From positions 5,023,001-5,087,000 of the forward strand of contig NC_015510.1 of NCBI RefSeq assembly GCF_000212735.1: a DNA stretch of 64,000 bases. The letters are read 5' to 3'. The position numbers were made by a program, and so were the translations under genes. Every line of letters begins with the position of its first letter. The stretch's first letter is position 1. The notes beneath the pieces were generated by a model. That model searched no databases and was not told the DNA's origin. It saw only the letters and a program-made list of their open reading frames with translations. Positions 44,227 through 53,400 of this stretch are shown here, in pieces. The stretch comes from Haliscomenobacter hydrossis DSM 1100 (GTDB lineage: Bacteria > Bacteroidota > Bacteroidia > Chitinophagales > Saprospiraceae).

Positions 44227-45039
44227 TTAAAAATAATGAACGGGATTGGTATTCACGCTCGTGCAATAGCGCGCAAAGTTACTATATTTTTTTGAAATAA
44301 TCTCGTACAATAAATTGATGGTAAATTGCTCACTTTCATAATGTCCGATGTCGGCAATGACAATTTGGCCATCCGCGTCAAAAAACTCGTGGTACTTGTA
44401 ATCAGCGGTGATGAAAAAATCGGCTCCGGCAGCAATGGCCCGGGGTAATAAGAACCCGCCTGACCCACCGCATACCGCTATGGATTGGACCATCCGCCCG
44501 CGCAGTGGGGTGTGTTTGATGCAGTCAACCAGCATGTTGTCTTTTAGTTTTTGTAAAAAGTCAGTCTCGGTCATGGGTGCGGTCAAGTTGCCAATCATGC
44601 CTGAGCCTACTTCGGGGTCGGGTGCCAGTAAGCCACTTTTGATCAAGGGCTTTTGTGCCAGGATGCGTGTCCCTTCCAGGCCCAGTTTTTCGGCAATTTT
44701 TCCATTGACGCCGTTGCGGTACACATTGTCCAGGTTGGTATGGATGGCGTACAGCGCCACCCCTTCCCGAATGGCTTTGATGACCACCCGCTCCACGTAA
44801 TTGCGTCCGGTCAGGCGTTTGAGCCCGCGAAAGATGATCGGGTGGTGGGCGACCACCAGATTGCAGCCTTTGGCCACCGCTTCGTCGATGACGGCCTCGG
44901 TAGCGTCAAGGGAAATCATAACGCCAGTAATTTCAGTTTGGGGATCACCAACGAGCAACCCTGAATTATCGTAGTCTTCCTGATAGTGGGACGGGGCGAT
45001 GGTTTCGAGGTAGGTAGTGAGTTCGTGGATGCTTGGCAT
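44227..45039 (-). CDS. Nif3-like dinuclear metal protein
   Basis: The 270-residue protein has the Nif3/YbgI markers: YDNSGLLVGDP, NLVVAHHPIIFRGLKRLTG (metal-binding His pair), LYAIHTNLDNVYRNGVNGKIAEKLG, and DIGHYESEQFTI near the C-terminus. It binds two metal ions in a toroidal hexamer; the reaction is unsettled, with a GTP cyclohydrolase-like activity suggested for some members. It is of the short form, without the PII-like insert of about 100 residues found in many Bacteroidota proteins. The ATG at 45039 matches the family start; a further 14 in-frame residues upstream are not expected. Confidence 0.88.
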   Translation of the reverse strand: MPSIHELTTYLETIAPSHYQEDYDNSGLLVGDPQTEITGVMISLDATEAVIDEAVAKGCNLVVAHHPIIFRGLKRLTGRNYVERVVIKAIREGVALYAIHTNLDNVYRNGVNGKIAEKLGLEGTRILAQKPLIKSGLLAPDPEVGSGMIGNLTAPMTETDFLQKLKDNMLVDCIKHTPLRGRMVQSIAVCGGSGGFLLPRAIAAGADFFITADYKYHEFFDADGQIVIADIGHYESEQFTINLLYEIISKKYSNFARYCTSVNTNPVHYF

Positions 45040-45107
45040 GGTGAAATTTATTAGACTTGGGGTGAGTTGATTATCAAGCAATTGATTTATTATTGTCTAA
45101 CGATTTT

Positions 45108-45243
45108 GAGTTAAGAGTTAAGAATACATGACTTACGAGTTTAGAAGTGGGCTGCCGCAGCGACTTGGACTGGCAACGTAGAACAAGTCGCTGCGGCAGC
45201 CTACTTCTAAACTCGTATGTCATGTACTCGGCACTCGTAACTC
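45108..45243. repeat. Long inverted repeat with GCCGCAGCGACTT core
   Basis: The arm TACGAGTTTAGAAGT continues into GGCTGCCGCAGCGACTT; the other side mirrors it as AAGTCGCTGCGGCAGCC then ACTTCTAAACTCGTA, with outer CATGAC/GTCATG and GAGTTA/TAACTC pairs. The loop is about 20 bases. It lies upstream of Nif3. The core is shared with the loop at 26356-26372. Confidence 0.88.
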
Positions 45244-45345
45244 ATTAAAACAAAGGAAATGACCAAACTCGCTTGAAGCAAAAATTCACCAATTACTTGA
45301 TAGTCAACTAGCCTCAAGTCTATTCGTTTTTTCGGGGCATCCTTA

Positions 45346-45485
45346 GGGCAACCACGCAGGGTTATGGGCAACCACGCAGGGTTATGGGCAACCACGCAGG
45401 GTTATGGGCAACCACGCAGGGTTATGGGCAACCACGCAGGGTTATGGGCAACCACGCAGGGTTATGGGCAACCACGCAGGGTTGC
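45346..45485. repeat. Seven tandem copies of a 20-base unit
   Basis: GGGCAACCACGCAGGGTTAT is repeated seven times without spacers; six copies are identical and the last ends TTGC. Because GGGCAAC and the final GTTGCCC are complementary, the last unit with its downstream bases forms a hairpin, as if a GGGGCAACC...GGTTGCCCC element had expanded. It ends at the stop codon of the S41 protease gene. Short plus-strand frames here reflect only the repeat. With the hairpin at 45108 it fills the 448-base gap; the remainder shows no gene. Confidence 0.95.
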
Positions 45486-45487
45486 CC

Positions 45488-48400
45488 CTACGGGCGTTTG
45501 TACCGGATCGGTGCTGCTGGCTCCGGTTTCAACACAACACCTTTCGTTTTCATCAGGTTCAATGCCTCTTGTACGGCGCGCTCCAATTGCGGGTCATTGC
45601 CTTTCATGACCAGGGCAGGTGTTTGTTGCACCTGAATATCGGGCGGAATACCTTCCCCTTCAATGGCCCATTTACCATCGGCGTCATAAAAGCCCCCGCG
45701 TGGTGCCACCATCCGCCCGCCATCGATAAACCCTGGCGTATCAGCGGTGTGTACCAAACCACCCCAGGTGCGGGTACCTACCAGTGGCCCCAGGTTCATG
45801 CGTTTGAACAAATAGGGGAGGAGGTCGCCCCCAGAACCAGCCATTTCATTGATGATCATGACTTTTGGCCCCCAAATGCCTGCTTGTGGCTGCGTAAAAG
45901 GGCGGTTGCCTTCCACGCGGCTGTTGAAGTAGCCGTGCAATTGCCGCCCCATGATGTCCACCATATAATCGGCTGCCGAGCCACCGCCGTTGTTGCGCTC
46001 ATCGATCACGGCACCTTTTTTGTCTTGCTGCGCAAAATAATAGCGGTTGAAGTAGGTGAAACCCGGCCCGCCGGTATTGGGTACGTACACGTAGGCCAAT
46101 TGGCCTTTGGACAGGGAATCCACCTTGCGGCGATTGCCTTCCACCCAGTCGCGGGAACGCAGGGGTCCTTCGTTGGCCAAGGGGATTACGGTCACTACAC
46201 GACTGCCTTCCAGGTTTGGCGACTGACCGAGCCGAAGTTTGATTTGTTTGTCTGCCGTTCCTTCAAAGAGGCTGTAGAAATTTTGCGGCGCTTTCAAGGC
46301 TTTGCCGTTGACCTCCAAAATGTAATCGCCTACGCGGGCATCAATACCCGGGGTAGCTAGTGGCGCACGCAAATCGGGATTCCAACTTTCTCCGGTATAA
46401 ATTTTGGCAATTCGATACAATCCATTGACCATTTCAATATCAGCCCCCAAGAGGCCAACGGGTACGGGTTTTAGATCGGGGAAGTCTCCGCCGCTGGTAT
46501 AGGAGTGCCCTACCGCTACTTCACCGCCCAGAATATCCACCACATAGTTCAAATCTGTGCGGTGTTTGACATGGTCCACCCAGGGGCGGTACCATTTGTA
46601 CACCTCGTTCCAGGGCGCGCCATGGGTATTGTCAACATACAAGAAGTCACGCTGGAAGCGCCAGCCTTCCCGGAAAATCTGCGCCCATTCTTCCTGCGGA
46701 TTTACCTGGGTTTGTAGGTTGAGGGTGAGTTTGCCGTCGCCCATTTTGGGCATGGCTTCGGTTTTGACAATGCCCCAGGATCCGGCGCCATTGTACAACA
46801 ACTGCTTGCGGTCGTGGGAAGTAGCCGCGGAATTGACCGGACTGAGGAAAACTTCGGTTTTGCGGTCTTTAAAATTGTAGCGGTGCAGGGTGGAACCGGG
46901 TTGGTTTTGTACCGTTTCGAGGTAAAAAACGTAGTCTTTGGGGCCAGCAACGAGGCTCGAATAATTGCGCAGCGGAATATTGACGGGCAAAATACGCTGT
47001 TGGATGCCGTCTACATCAAGGTTGACCGTGATGCCTACGTCTTTTGCTGCGCCCTCGGTTTTTGTTTCGGTTTTGGCCTCTTCTTCGTCGCTTTTGGGCA
47101 AGAAGGGCGAGGCGTCTTTTTTGGACAAAACCACCACATACAAGCCCCGATTGACCTGATTGCTATAATTGCTCATGTCGAGCCAGGAACTACTCAGCGC
47201 GTAATCGGTACTGGCCAAAAAGTACAGGTATTTGCCACCCGCATCCCAAACCGGGGTGATGGCATCGGCCAGCCCGTCGGTGATTTGGTAACTTTTTCCC
47301 GTCTCCACATTATACAAGAAAATGGCTTTGAACAGGTTATTCAACAAACGGGAATAAGCAATCCACTTGCTGTCGGGCGACCAGGTCGGGTTCATTGTAC
47401 GAACCACGTGCGCGTAAGGCTCGTTGTCCACTTTTTTGCTCACGCCACTGGCCACATCGATGTACCAAAGTCGCAGGTGGGTGTCGGTATAGGCGATGTA
47501 TTTGCCATCGGGCGACCAGGCCGGACGGAAGAAAAAAGTCGGCTTTTCAATGGCGATGGCACGGGGTTTTTCCAAACCCGCCTGATCACCAATCATCAAT
47601 TGGTATTCGCCGCTGGCATCCGAAAACCAGGCAATTTTTTGGCCGTCGGGCGACCAGGCCGGAAAACGATCGGCTGCGCCGCTAGACTGGGTGAGGTTGC
47701 GCCAATCCCCATTTTCTTTGGGCACGGTAAAAATTTCGCCCCGGTGTTCGAATAAGGCCCGTTGCCCGGTAGGCGAAAGAGAGGCATTGGCCAGGCCACT
47801 GGCTGGCACATCCTCCCAGCGGGGCCGGGCGTAATTGAGGTCAGCATTGACCTGGATGTTCAATTGTTTGGCTTTGCCCGATTGTGGGTCCAACAAATGC
47901 AGGTAGCCGCCTTGCTCGTACACCAGTCGATCGGCACAGGCGTCGATGCTTTTTACATCAAAATCCTTGTGAAAGGAGATTTGTTTCAAGTCCTTGCTCT
48001 TGGGGTCAAAGCGCCAGACGTTGTTGGCGTAATCGCGTTCGGAGAGGAAATAGACCTGCCCTTTGTACCACACGGGATCAGTGTGCCGCTCGCGGTCGGT
48101 TTGAGGGGTTTGGATCAGGGAAAAATCCTTGAGGTCGAGAATCCAGATGGGTTGCGCCTGGCCGCCCCGGTAGTTGCGCCACTCGGGATCCCAGAAGGTG
48201 ATGGGTTGATAGGCGGCGTATTGGCCGTTTTCAGAAATTTCGCCAAAAGCAGCTTGTGGAATGGGCAGCATTTTTTCAAAGCCACCCTCTACCGGAACGC
48301 TGTAAAATTGATTGCTGCGCGTGGGCACCCCCGCCCGACCCGAGCGAAAAAGTACCGATTTACCATCGGGCATCCAGCCCTGTACCACATCAACGCCGGG

Positions 48401-48718
48401 GTGCCAGGTCAGGCGTTTGGGCGCTCCGCCTTCGGTAGGGAGGACAAATACATCGGTATTGCCATCGTATTGCCCGGTAAAGGCGATGGTTTTTCCATCG
48501 GGTGAAAAATGCGGGAAACTTTCGGTGCCCTCGTGGGCAGTCAGTCGGCGGGCTTCACCTCCTTCGCGCTCAACGAGCCAAAGGTCGTCGGCGTACACAA
48601 AAACGATGTGCTTCTCGCTGACGCTGGGCTGCCGGAGCAGTCGGGTGCCCTGGGCAAATAACAGTGGCGCTTGGGCCAAAAACAGGCAGAGTAGTGCCAG
48701 GTGGATTGTTTGTTTCAT
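45488..48718 (-). CDS. Tricorn-like S41 protease with PD40 propeller and PDZ
   Basis: The 1076-residue protein has a signal peptide (to LLFAQ, about residue 23). A beta-propeller of PD40/tricorn repeats follows (about 30-560; SFPHFSPDGKTIAFTGQYDG, DRFPAWSPDGQKIAWFSD, RPAWSPDGKYIAYTD). Then comes a tricorn core (about 590-720), a PDZ domain (about 755-850; DARVGDYILEVNGKAL) and an S41 peptidase domain (about 880-1060), whose catalytic Ser lies in NEMAGSGGDLLPYLF. Tricorn homologues cut peptides produced by other proteases; secreted forms are typical in Bacteroidota. The final codons read KRP followed by a TAG that lies in the flanking repeat (CCCTACGGGC). Confidence 0.9.
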   Translation of the reverse strand: MKQTIHLALLCLFLAQAPLLFAQGTRLLRQPSVSEKHIVFVYADDLWLVEREGGEARRLTAHEGTESFPHFSPDGKTIAFTGQYDGNTDVFVLPTEGGAPKRLTWHPGVDVVQGWMPDGKSVLFRSGRAGVPTRSNQFYSVPVEGGFEKMLPIPQAAFGEISENGQYAAYQPITFWDPEWRNYRGGQAQPIWILDLKDFSLIQTPQTDRERHTDPVWYKGQVYFLSERDYANNVWRFDPKSKDLKQISFHKDFDVKSIDACADRLVYEQGGYLHLLDPQSGKAKQLNIQVNADLNYARPRWEDVPASGLANASLSPTGQRALFEHRGEIFTVPKENGDWRNLTQSSGAADRFPAWSPDGQKIAWFSDASGEYQLMIGDQAGLEKPRAIAIEKPTFFFRPAWSPDGKYIAYTDTHLRLWYIDVASGVSKKVDNEPYAHVVRTMNPTWSPDSKWIAYSRLLNNLFKAIFLYNVETGKSYQITDGLADAITPVWDAGGKYLYFLASTDYALSSSWLDMSNYSNQVNRGLYVVVLSKKDASPFLPKSDEEEAKTETKTEGAAKDVGITVNLDVDGIQQRILPVNIPLRNYSSLVAGPKDYVFYLETVQNQPGSTLHRYNFKDRKTEVFLSPVNSAATSHDRKQLLYNGAGSWGIVKTEAMPKMGDGKLTLNLQTQVNPQEEWAQIFREGWRFQRDFLYVDNTHGAPWNEVYKWYRPWVDHVKHRTDLNYVVDILGGEVAVGHSYTSGGDFPDLKPVPVGLLGADIEMVNGLYRIAKIYTGESWNPDLRAPLATPGIDARVGDYILEVNGKALKAPQNFYSLFEGTADKQIKLRLGQSPNLEGSRVVTVIPLANEGPLRSRDWVEGNRRKVDSLSKGQLAYVYVPNTGGPGFTYFNRYYFAQQDKKGAVIDERNNGGGSAADYMVDIMGRQLHGYFNSRVEGNRPFTQPQAGIWGPKVMIINEMAGSGGDLLPYLFKRMNLGPLVGTRTWGGLVHTADTPGFIDGGRMVAPRGGFYDADGKWAIEGEGIPPDIQVQQTPALVMKGNDPQLERAVQEALNLMKTKGVVLKPEPAAPIRYKRP

Positions 48719-48863
48719 TGGTTAGGTGATTTATATAGGTAGGGAAGATAGGGAAAAAATCAAATGACCTCATGCAATAATGCACCGCCTTTTGTAATTT
48801 TATGGAAATTGATGGACAGGTCATCTTTTGACCACAACAATCACCTAAAACAACGAGAAAACT

Positions 48864-49292
48864 ATGAAAAATCCAACACCACAACAGCCCCAATCCAAAG
48901 CACAACCCATCAAATGGCGGCAACACGTCATGATGTTTGGTGTAGTGATTGGGATTTTAGGAGGACTTGGAGAATTTTCAGGCATCAGCTTAAGCAATTT
49001 CAGCGACGCAGAAAAGATCCAGCCAAAAACTACCCACCGCCTATTTGGCAAAGTGATCTACTGGTATACCGAGACCCCCTTGGCTGGCGTGAAAGTCAGT
49101 GTTGGGAAAGTATCCACGCTTACGGATGCAAAAGGACGTTTTGAACTAAACGTTCCGATCCCGACCGACAAAAAGCAAAAATATTACAAAGTCAATTTTT
49201 ACAAAAAAGGCTACCAACCTGATCATTTGGACAGTATTTCAGTGAATTCCAAGCAAGAAATTCTGATTGGGTTAATGAGGCCTATTAAATAA
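48864..49292 (+). CDS. Membrane-anchored carboxypeptidase regulatory-like domain protein
   Basis: The 142-residue protein has one membrane helix near the N-terminus (about 22-42, MMFGVVIGILGGLGEFSGI) and a C-terminal beta-sandwich with the CarboxypepD-regulatory pattern: RLFGKVIYWYTETPLAGVKVSVG, then TLTDAKGRFELNVP and YKVNFYKKGYQPDHL. Such domains lie on the periplasmic side and are often part of transport or signalling proteins. It precedes the 49301 gene by 8 bases on the same strand. No precise function can be given. Confidence 0.7.
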   Translation: MKNPTPQQPQSKAQPIKWRQHVMMFGVVIGILGGLGEFSGISLSNFSDAEKIQPKTTHRLFGKVIYWYTETPLAGVKVSVGKVSTLTDAKGRFELNVPIPTDKKQKYYKVNFYKKGYQPDHLDSISVNSKQEILIGLMRPIK

Positions 49293-49300
49293 ACCACGGC

Positions 49301-50056
49301 ATGTGTGTCACCTCCGCAAAAGCCCTCCTGACTTCCACCTACGTCGGTGCCTGGGAAATAGACCACCCGACCTACGGCTACCGTCATGTGCTGGCCTACC
49401 AAAATGCGCCCCAAAACCTGGCTGAGGGTCCCAATTGTATGCTTTTGCATGTGCCCACAGCTGCGCCAATTTTGCCAGAGCACTTGTTGGACACCGCGGA
49501 TTGTCCGGATTTGTTGCGGCGGATGACCCGACAACTTTTGGCCAATTATTCCCGAAGCAACATCGTTCCGCAACAAATCTTCGTGGTGGAAATGGGGGTG
49601 TACCACGTGGTGTTGCTCAATGAAAAAAGTGAAGCAGGGTTGAAAGGGGCGCTGGAACAGATTCCCGTAGAAAAACGCCCTCATATTGCGCCGGAGTTGT
49701 TGAATTTTTATGCAGAACAATTTCCGGATTACCCCCTAGTGCTGGCTTGTTTCAACAACCGGGATAGCCACAATGCCTCGCCCATCATGCTGCATTACCC
49801 GCCGATTCATGCCGATTACCTGTTTTACAACTTATTGGAGGGTCATGATGGGGGAGTGCCGGTATTGGAGCAAACGGTTGAACGCCACCAAACGATCATT
49901 GCAGGCAGCAATCGGATGGAAGCCTGGAAAGAGGAGCCCCGAAATTTTAATTATCCTGGGGTACCCGAGCATTTGTTGCCTTTTTTGCCTACGGTTGGAG
50001 CAACCCAAGAATTGGTTGGCGATGCGCCGAATGGGGATGGATGGTATAGGTTATGA
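49301..50056 (+). CDS. Protein of unknown function with N-terminal Met-Cys
   Basis: The 251-residue protein starts MCVTSAKALLTSTYVGAWE; a Cys directly after the initiator Met could become N-terminal, as in Ntn-type hydrolases, but no other Ntn motif was confirmed. Other clear segments are HVLAYQNAPQNLAEGPNCMLLHVP and VLACFNNRDSHNASPIMLHYPP. There is no signal peptide or membrane helix. The length is compatible with a single enzyme domain. It follows the small anchored protein by 8 bases and may be co-transcribed. It is convergent with the nucleotidyltransferase gene, 10 bases apart. Confidence 0.6.
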   Translation: MCVTSAKALLTSTYVGAWEIDHPTYGYRHVLAYQNAPQNLAEGPNCMLLHVPTAAPILPEHLLDTADCPDLLRRMTRQLLANYSRSNIVPQQIFVVEMGVYHVVLLNEKSEAGLKGALEQIPVEKRPHIAPELLNFYAEQFPDYPLVLACFNNRDSHNASPIMLHYPPIHADYLFYNLLEGHDGGVPVLEQTVERHQTIIAGSNRMEAWKEEPRNFNYPGVPEHLLPFLPTVGATQELVGDAPNGDGWYRL

Positions 50057-50066
50057 AATATTTATT

Positions 50067-51131
50067 TCAGCCAAGTTGATAAAACGTTTCCCGAACTTCA
50101 TACAACAACTCCTCGATTTTCTCCAGATTGGGCGTTTCTGGCAAGCTACTAAGTGCATACAATTCATTGATGCGGACAATCTTCTCCTCAGCCTTTTCAA
50201 TCAAATCCTCGTATAAAAAATCACCTCTGCGGATGGCCAGCAGTTCCTCCCGGTTGGGTCTGCGCACCATGACTTGCCCTTCGCTCAATATTTCCGCCGC
50301 CATATCCAGGAGTCGAAAAGTATGCATCATGTTTTTAGCATCGTAGTTTTTGCCGTGCTGAAGGGTGTTTTGGTAACGCTCTTCATTGCGCAGGTTGACC
50401 CATTCCCAGTACTCGCGGTAGCTTCGGCAATAGGCCGAGTAGCCATCTTTGTTGAAAGACAGAATGGCCAATGGACTCGAACCTTTGGGTACACTACTCA
50501 GGGCAACTTCATTGGCGCTATCTTTTTGAATGATGCCACTGAAATACAAATCGCCATTTGGGTCATAAAAAAGCGCGTACATGTCCCGCATGTTGGGGAT
50601 GTTAACCAGTCCGCATCGCTCTTGTTGTAGATTTTGTTCTTCCAGCCAATGAAGCAGGGGCGTAGAGCCCTGGTTTTTGACCACGTAACAAAAATGCAAG
50701 GGCGTTTTGCGCTCGGGTTCTTGCGGGTTGTGGATTTTTTTGTTCAAACCCCGCGCTTTTTTGATCTGGGTGACAGCGTAGCCCGCAAAAGTATCGCGGC
50801 ACAATTTGGATAAAAAATCACTGGGTTGAAAGCGCTCAAAAAGAGGGTGCCGATACACGATACAATCCGCGGGGATGTTCAGCATTTCCAGGATGTTGGG
50901 ATTGTTTTTAGCCAATAAATTCCCAAACCGACGCAGCTCGTAGAACACCTCGTCGTTGGTTGGGCTGCTGACTTGCTCGGTGTAGTTCAGGCCGTAGAAT
51001 TGTTTTTTGGACAAAATAAACACCCCCCGGTAGTCGGTATCCGAACCGGGCAAATCCAGTCCATAAGCCCGGCTGCCGCTGATGCCTTCAAATAACAATT
51101 GTTTGGACTGGCGAAGTTCGGTCAAATTCAC
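50067..51131 (-). CDS. Nucleotidyltransferase-superfamily protein
   Basis: The 354-residue protein has the DNA polymerase beta-type nucleotidyltransferase motif at the N-terminus: GISGSRAYGLDLPGSDTDYRGVFI, with GS and the DxD pair (SDTDYRG). Long helical segments follow (RRFGNLLAKNNPNILEML; then CRSYREYWEWVNLRNEERY). It matches predicted nucleotidyltransferases of the YbfG/YcgL kind, with unknown substrate; relatives modify tRNA, RNA ends or proteins. The upstream region carries the GTTGAAAA tandem repeat. Confidence 0.78.
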   Translation of the reverse strand: MNLTELRQSKQLLFEGISGSRAYGLDLPGSDTDYRGVFILSKKQFYGLNYTEQVSSPTNDEVFYELRRFGNLLAKNNPNILEMLNIPADCIVYRHPLFERFQPSDFLSKLCRDTFAGYAVTQIKKARGLNKKIHNPQEPERKTPLHFCYVVKNQGSTPLLHWLEEQNLQQERCGLVNIPNMRDMYALFYDPNGDLYFSGIIQKDSANEVALSSVPKGSSPLAILSFNKDGYSAYCRSYREYWEWVNLRNEERYQNTLQHGKNYDAKNMMHTFRLLDMAAEILSEGQVMVRRPNREELLAIRRGDFLYEDLIEKAEEKIVRINELYALSSLPETPNLEKIEELLYEVRETFYQLG

Positions 51132-51135
51132 GATG

Positions 51136-51308
51136 AAAAGTTGAAAAGTTGAAAAGTTGAAAAGTTGAAAAGTTGAAAAGTTGAAAAGTTAGGCTACCGC
51201 TGTTAATAAACAAAAAAGGCTTCATGATTATCGCTAACCACAAAGCCTTTTGTATCGTTCCAAGGGCTGCATTGTCTTTTCAACTTTTCAACCCCAAACT
51301 TTTCAACG
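51136..51308. repeat. GTTGAAAA tandem repeat and its mirrored arm
   Basis: About six or seven 8-base GTTGAAAA units (51136-51190) are followed by GGCTACCGC, and at 51276-51308 by CTTTTCAACTTTTCAAC and CAAACTTTTCAAC, which are complementary to the tandem. The overall form is again an inverted repeat of words, with the rho terminator in its loop. The GGCTACCGC piece matches the loop at 26356. Confidence 0.85.
51214..51251 (-). terminator. Intrinsic terminator of rho
   Basis: AAAAGGCTT (51214-51222) pairs with AAGCCTTTT (51243-51251); on the minus strand the stem is followed by TTTTTTG. It is about 60 bases downstream of the rho stop and lies within the loop of the GTTGAAAA repeat. Confidence 0.7.
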
Positions 51309-51312
51309 TTAA

Positions 51313-53400
51313 TTACCCGTTCATCGACAGCAAAAACTCGTCGTTGCTGTTCGACATGTTCATGTGTTTGCGCAAAAACTCCATGGCTTCTTCCGGCTTC
51401 ATGTCCGAAAGGTGGTTGCGCAGGATGAACATGCGTTGTAAGGTATCTTTGTCCAAGAGCAGATCGTCGCGGCGGGTACTCGACTTGGTAAGGTCGATGG
51501 CCGGGAAGAGACGCTTGTTGGACAAACCGCGGTCCAGCTGTAATTCCATGTTGCCCGTACCTTTGAATTCTTCAAAGATCACGCCGTCCATTTTTGAACC
51601 GGTATCAATCAGGGCGGTTGCCAAAATCGTCAACGATCCACCACCTTCAATATTCCGGGCTGCGCCGAAGAATTTTTTAGGCTTGTGCAAGGCGTTGGCT
51701 TCCACCCCACCCGAAAGTACTTTACCAGAGGCAGGTGCCACGGTATTGTAAGCACGGGCCAGACGGGTAATGGAGTCGAGCATGATCACTACATCGTGGC
51801 CACATTCTACCAGGCGTTTGGCTTTTTCAAGCACGATGCCGGCTACCCGCACGTGGTTTTCAGCTGGTTCGTCAAAAGTAGAGGCTACAACCTCGGCATG
51901 TACACTGCGTTTGAAGTCGGTAACTTCTTCCGGGCGTTCATCCACCAACAGTACGATGATGTAACACTCCGGGTGGTTTTTGGCAATGGCGTTGGCCAGG
52001 TCTTTCAGCAAAAAGGTTTTACCCGTTTTGGGCTGGGCCACAATCAAACCCCGTTGGCCTTTACCAATTGGCGTAAAGAGGTCGATCATGCGGTTGCCGA
52101 TGTTTCTGGAACCCGGAGCACCAACCAAGCGCAATTTTTCGGTAGGGAACAACGGCGTCAGGTAATCAAAAGGTACACGATCCCGGATTTCCGCTGGATC
52201 ACGGCCATTGATTTTGGATACCCGCAAAAGAGCAAAATATTTTTCCCCTTCTTTGGGTGGGCGAATGGCCCCACAAACTGTATCTCCAGTGCGCAGGCCA
52301 AAAAGTTTGATCTGCGAAGGAGAAACATAAATATCGTCAGGCGAAGTCAGATAGTTGTAATCTGCAGAACGCAAGAACCCGTAACCATCGGGCATCATTT
52401 CCAGGATGCCTTCACCTTCGATGATGCCGTCCAGTTCAATGTCGAAACGTTCTTCTTCTTCGCGGCTGTAATCGTCAAACTCTTCCGCAGCTGGTTGGCG
52501 GCGTTCAGGTGCATCTTCGAACCGGGCACCTTCGCGTTCGCGCTCTGGTTCGCGATCCCGATCGCGGTCTCTATCTCTGTCGCCATCCCGATCGCGGCTG
52601 TCTCTGTCGCGGTCCCGATCGCGGTCGTAACGATCACGATCACGATCGTTGCGTTCCGGGCGTTGCTCGCGTTCAAAACGTGGCGTACGTTCATTGCGTT
52701 CCGGACGTTCATCTCTGGAAGGGCGATCGTCACGAGTAGGACGTTCGTCTCTGGAGGGGCGATCATCGCGAGTAGGTCGTTCGTCCCTGCTAGGGCGTTC
52801 CTCCCGACTGGGACGTTCGTCTCGGCTACTTGGACGCTCGTCACGGATAGGACGCTCATCTCGGCTGGGACGTTCCTCGCGAGTAGGACGTTGTGGTTCT
52901 ACCCGTCCTCCTCGTTCATCGCGTTCCGGATCACGTTCCGGTTTTTCCGTGCGTTCATTCCGATCGCGGGTGCGTTCGAGCTTGGGCATGTTCCGGTCGC
53001 GACGGGTAAGGGCTTGTTGTTGTTCAAGTTCTTCGCGGGTTACCCTGCGTCGAGTTCTTTTGTTACGGTCAGCAGCGTCATCTTCTTCACTGCCATCGGC
53101 AGGATCGGTAGAAGATGGTTCTTCTGGTGTAGTAGATTTGGAGACGGAGGGTTCATCATCGTCCGGTCGGTACAACTCATTTTGAAACTGTTCCCTGCTG
53201 GTGATGCTAGCAGGGATGTCAAGATCTTCTCCGGGCTCAAAAGCGGGGCGCTCAGAACCTTCAGCAAGGGCCTGGTAATCCAGAATTTTGTAGACGAGTT
53301 CTTTTTTGTTGAGTTTTCGGTAGCCCTGGATGCCCAATCGTTCGGCGAGCTCTCTCAGTTCTGGCACCAACATGTCGTTCAATTGCAAAATATCGAACAT
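51313..53400 (-). CDS. rho: Transcription termination factor Rho with long Arg/Asp-rich insert
   Basis: The 695-residue protein has a Rho N-terminal domain (1-45), a low-complexity stretch (about 110-305) in which repeats such as [12 protein letters not shown] and RDRDRDRD dominate, a cold-shock-like RNA-binding domain (about 328-400; [13 protein letters not shown]) and the RecA-like ATPase. Walker A is AQPKTGKT (456-463), followed by [13 protein letters not shown] and the Walker [16 protein letters not shown]. The usual Rho is about 420 residues; the insert explains the difference and is known in several Bacteroidota, where it may bind RNA or phase-separate. The catalytic motifs look complete. 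It is divergent from serS. Confidence 0.96.
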   Translation of the reverse strand: MFDILQLNDMLVPELRELAERLGIQGYRKLNKKELVYKILDYQALAEGSERPAFEPGEDLDIPASITSREQFQNELYRPDDDEPSVSKSTTPEEPSSTDPADGSEEDDAADRNKRTRRRVTREELEQQQALTRRDRNMPKLERTRDRNERTEKPERDPERDERGGRVEPQRPTREERPSRDERPIRDERPSSRDERPSREERPSRDERPTRDDRPSRDERPTRDDRPSRDERPERNERTPRFEREQRPERNDRDRDRYDRDRDRDRDSRDRDGDRDRDRDRDREPEREREGARFEDAPERRQPAAEEFDDYSREEEERFDIELDGIIEGEGILEMMPDGYGFLRSADYNYLTSPDDIYVSPSQIKLFGLRTGDTVCGAIRPPKEGEKYFALLRVSKINGRDPAEIRDRVPFDYLTPLFPTEKLRLVGAPGSRNIGNRMIDLFTPIGKGQRGLIVAQPKTGKTFLLKDLANAIAKNHPECYIIVLLVDERPEEVTDFKRSVHAEVVASTFDEPAENHVRVAGIVLEKAKRLVECGHDVVIMLDSITRLARAYNTVAPASGKVLSGGVEANALHKPKKFFGAARNIEGGGSLTILATALIDTGSKMDGVIFEEFKGTGNMELQLDRGLSNKRLFPAIDLTKSSTRRDDLLLDKDTLQRMFILRNHLSDMKPEEAMEFLRKHMNMSNSNDEFLLSMNG

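Noticed and set aside
45346-45485. CRISPR-like array
   Set aside because: The units are directly adjacent with no spacers, and no cas genes are present.
45404-46360. 318-codon frame on the plus strand starting in the tandem 20-mers
   Set aside because: It opens with repeat-encoded MGNHAGLWATTQG and continues antisense to the S41 protease gene, whose domains are clear.
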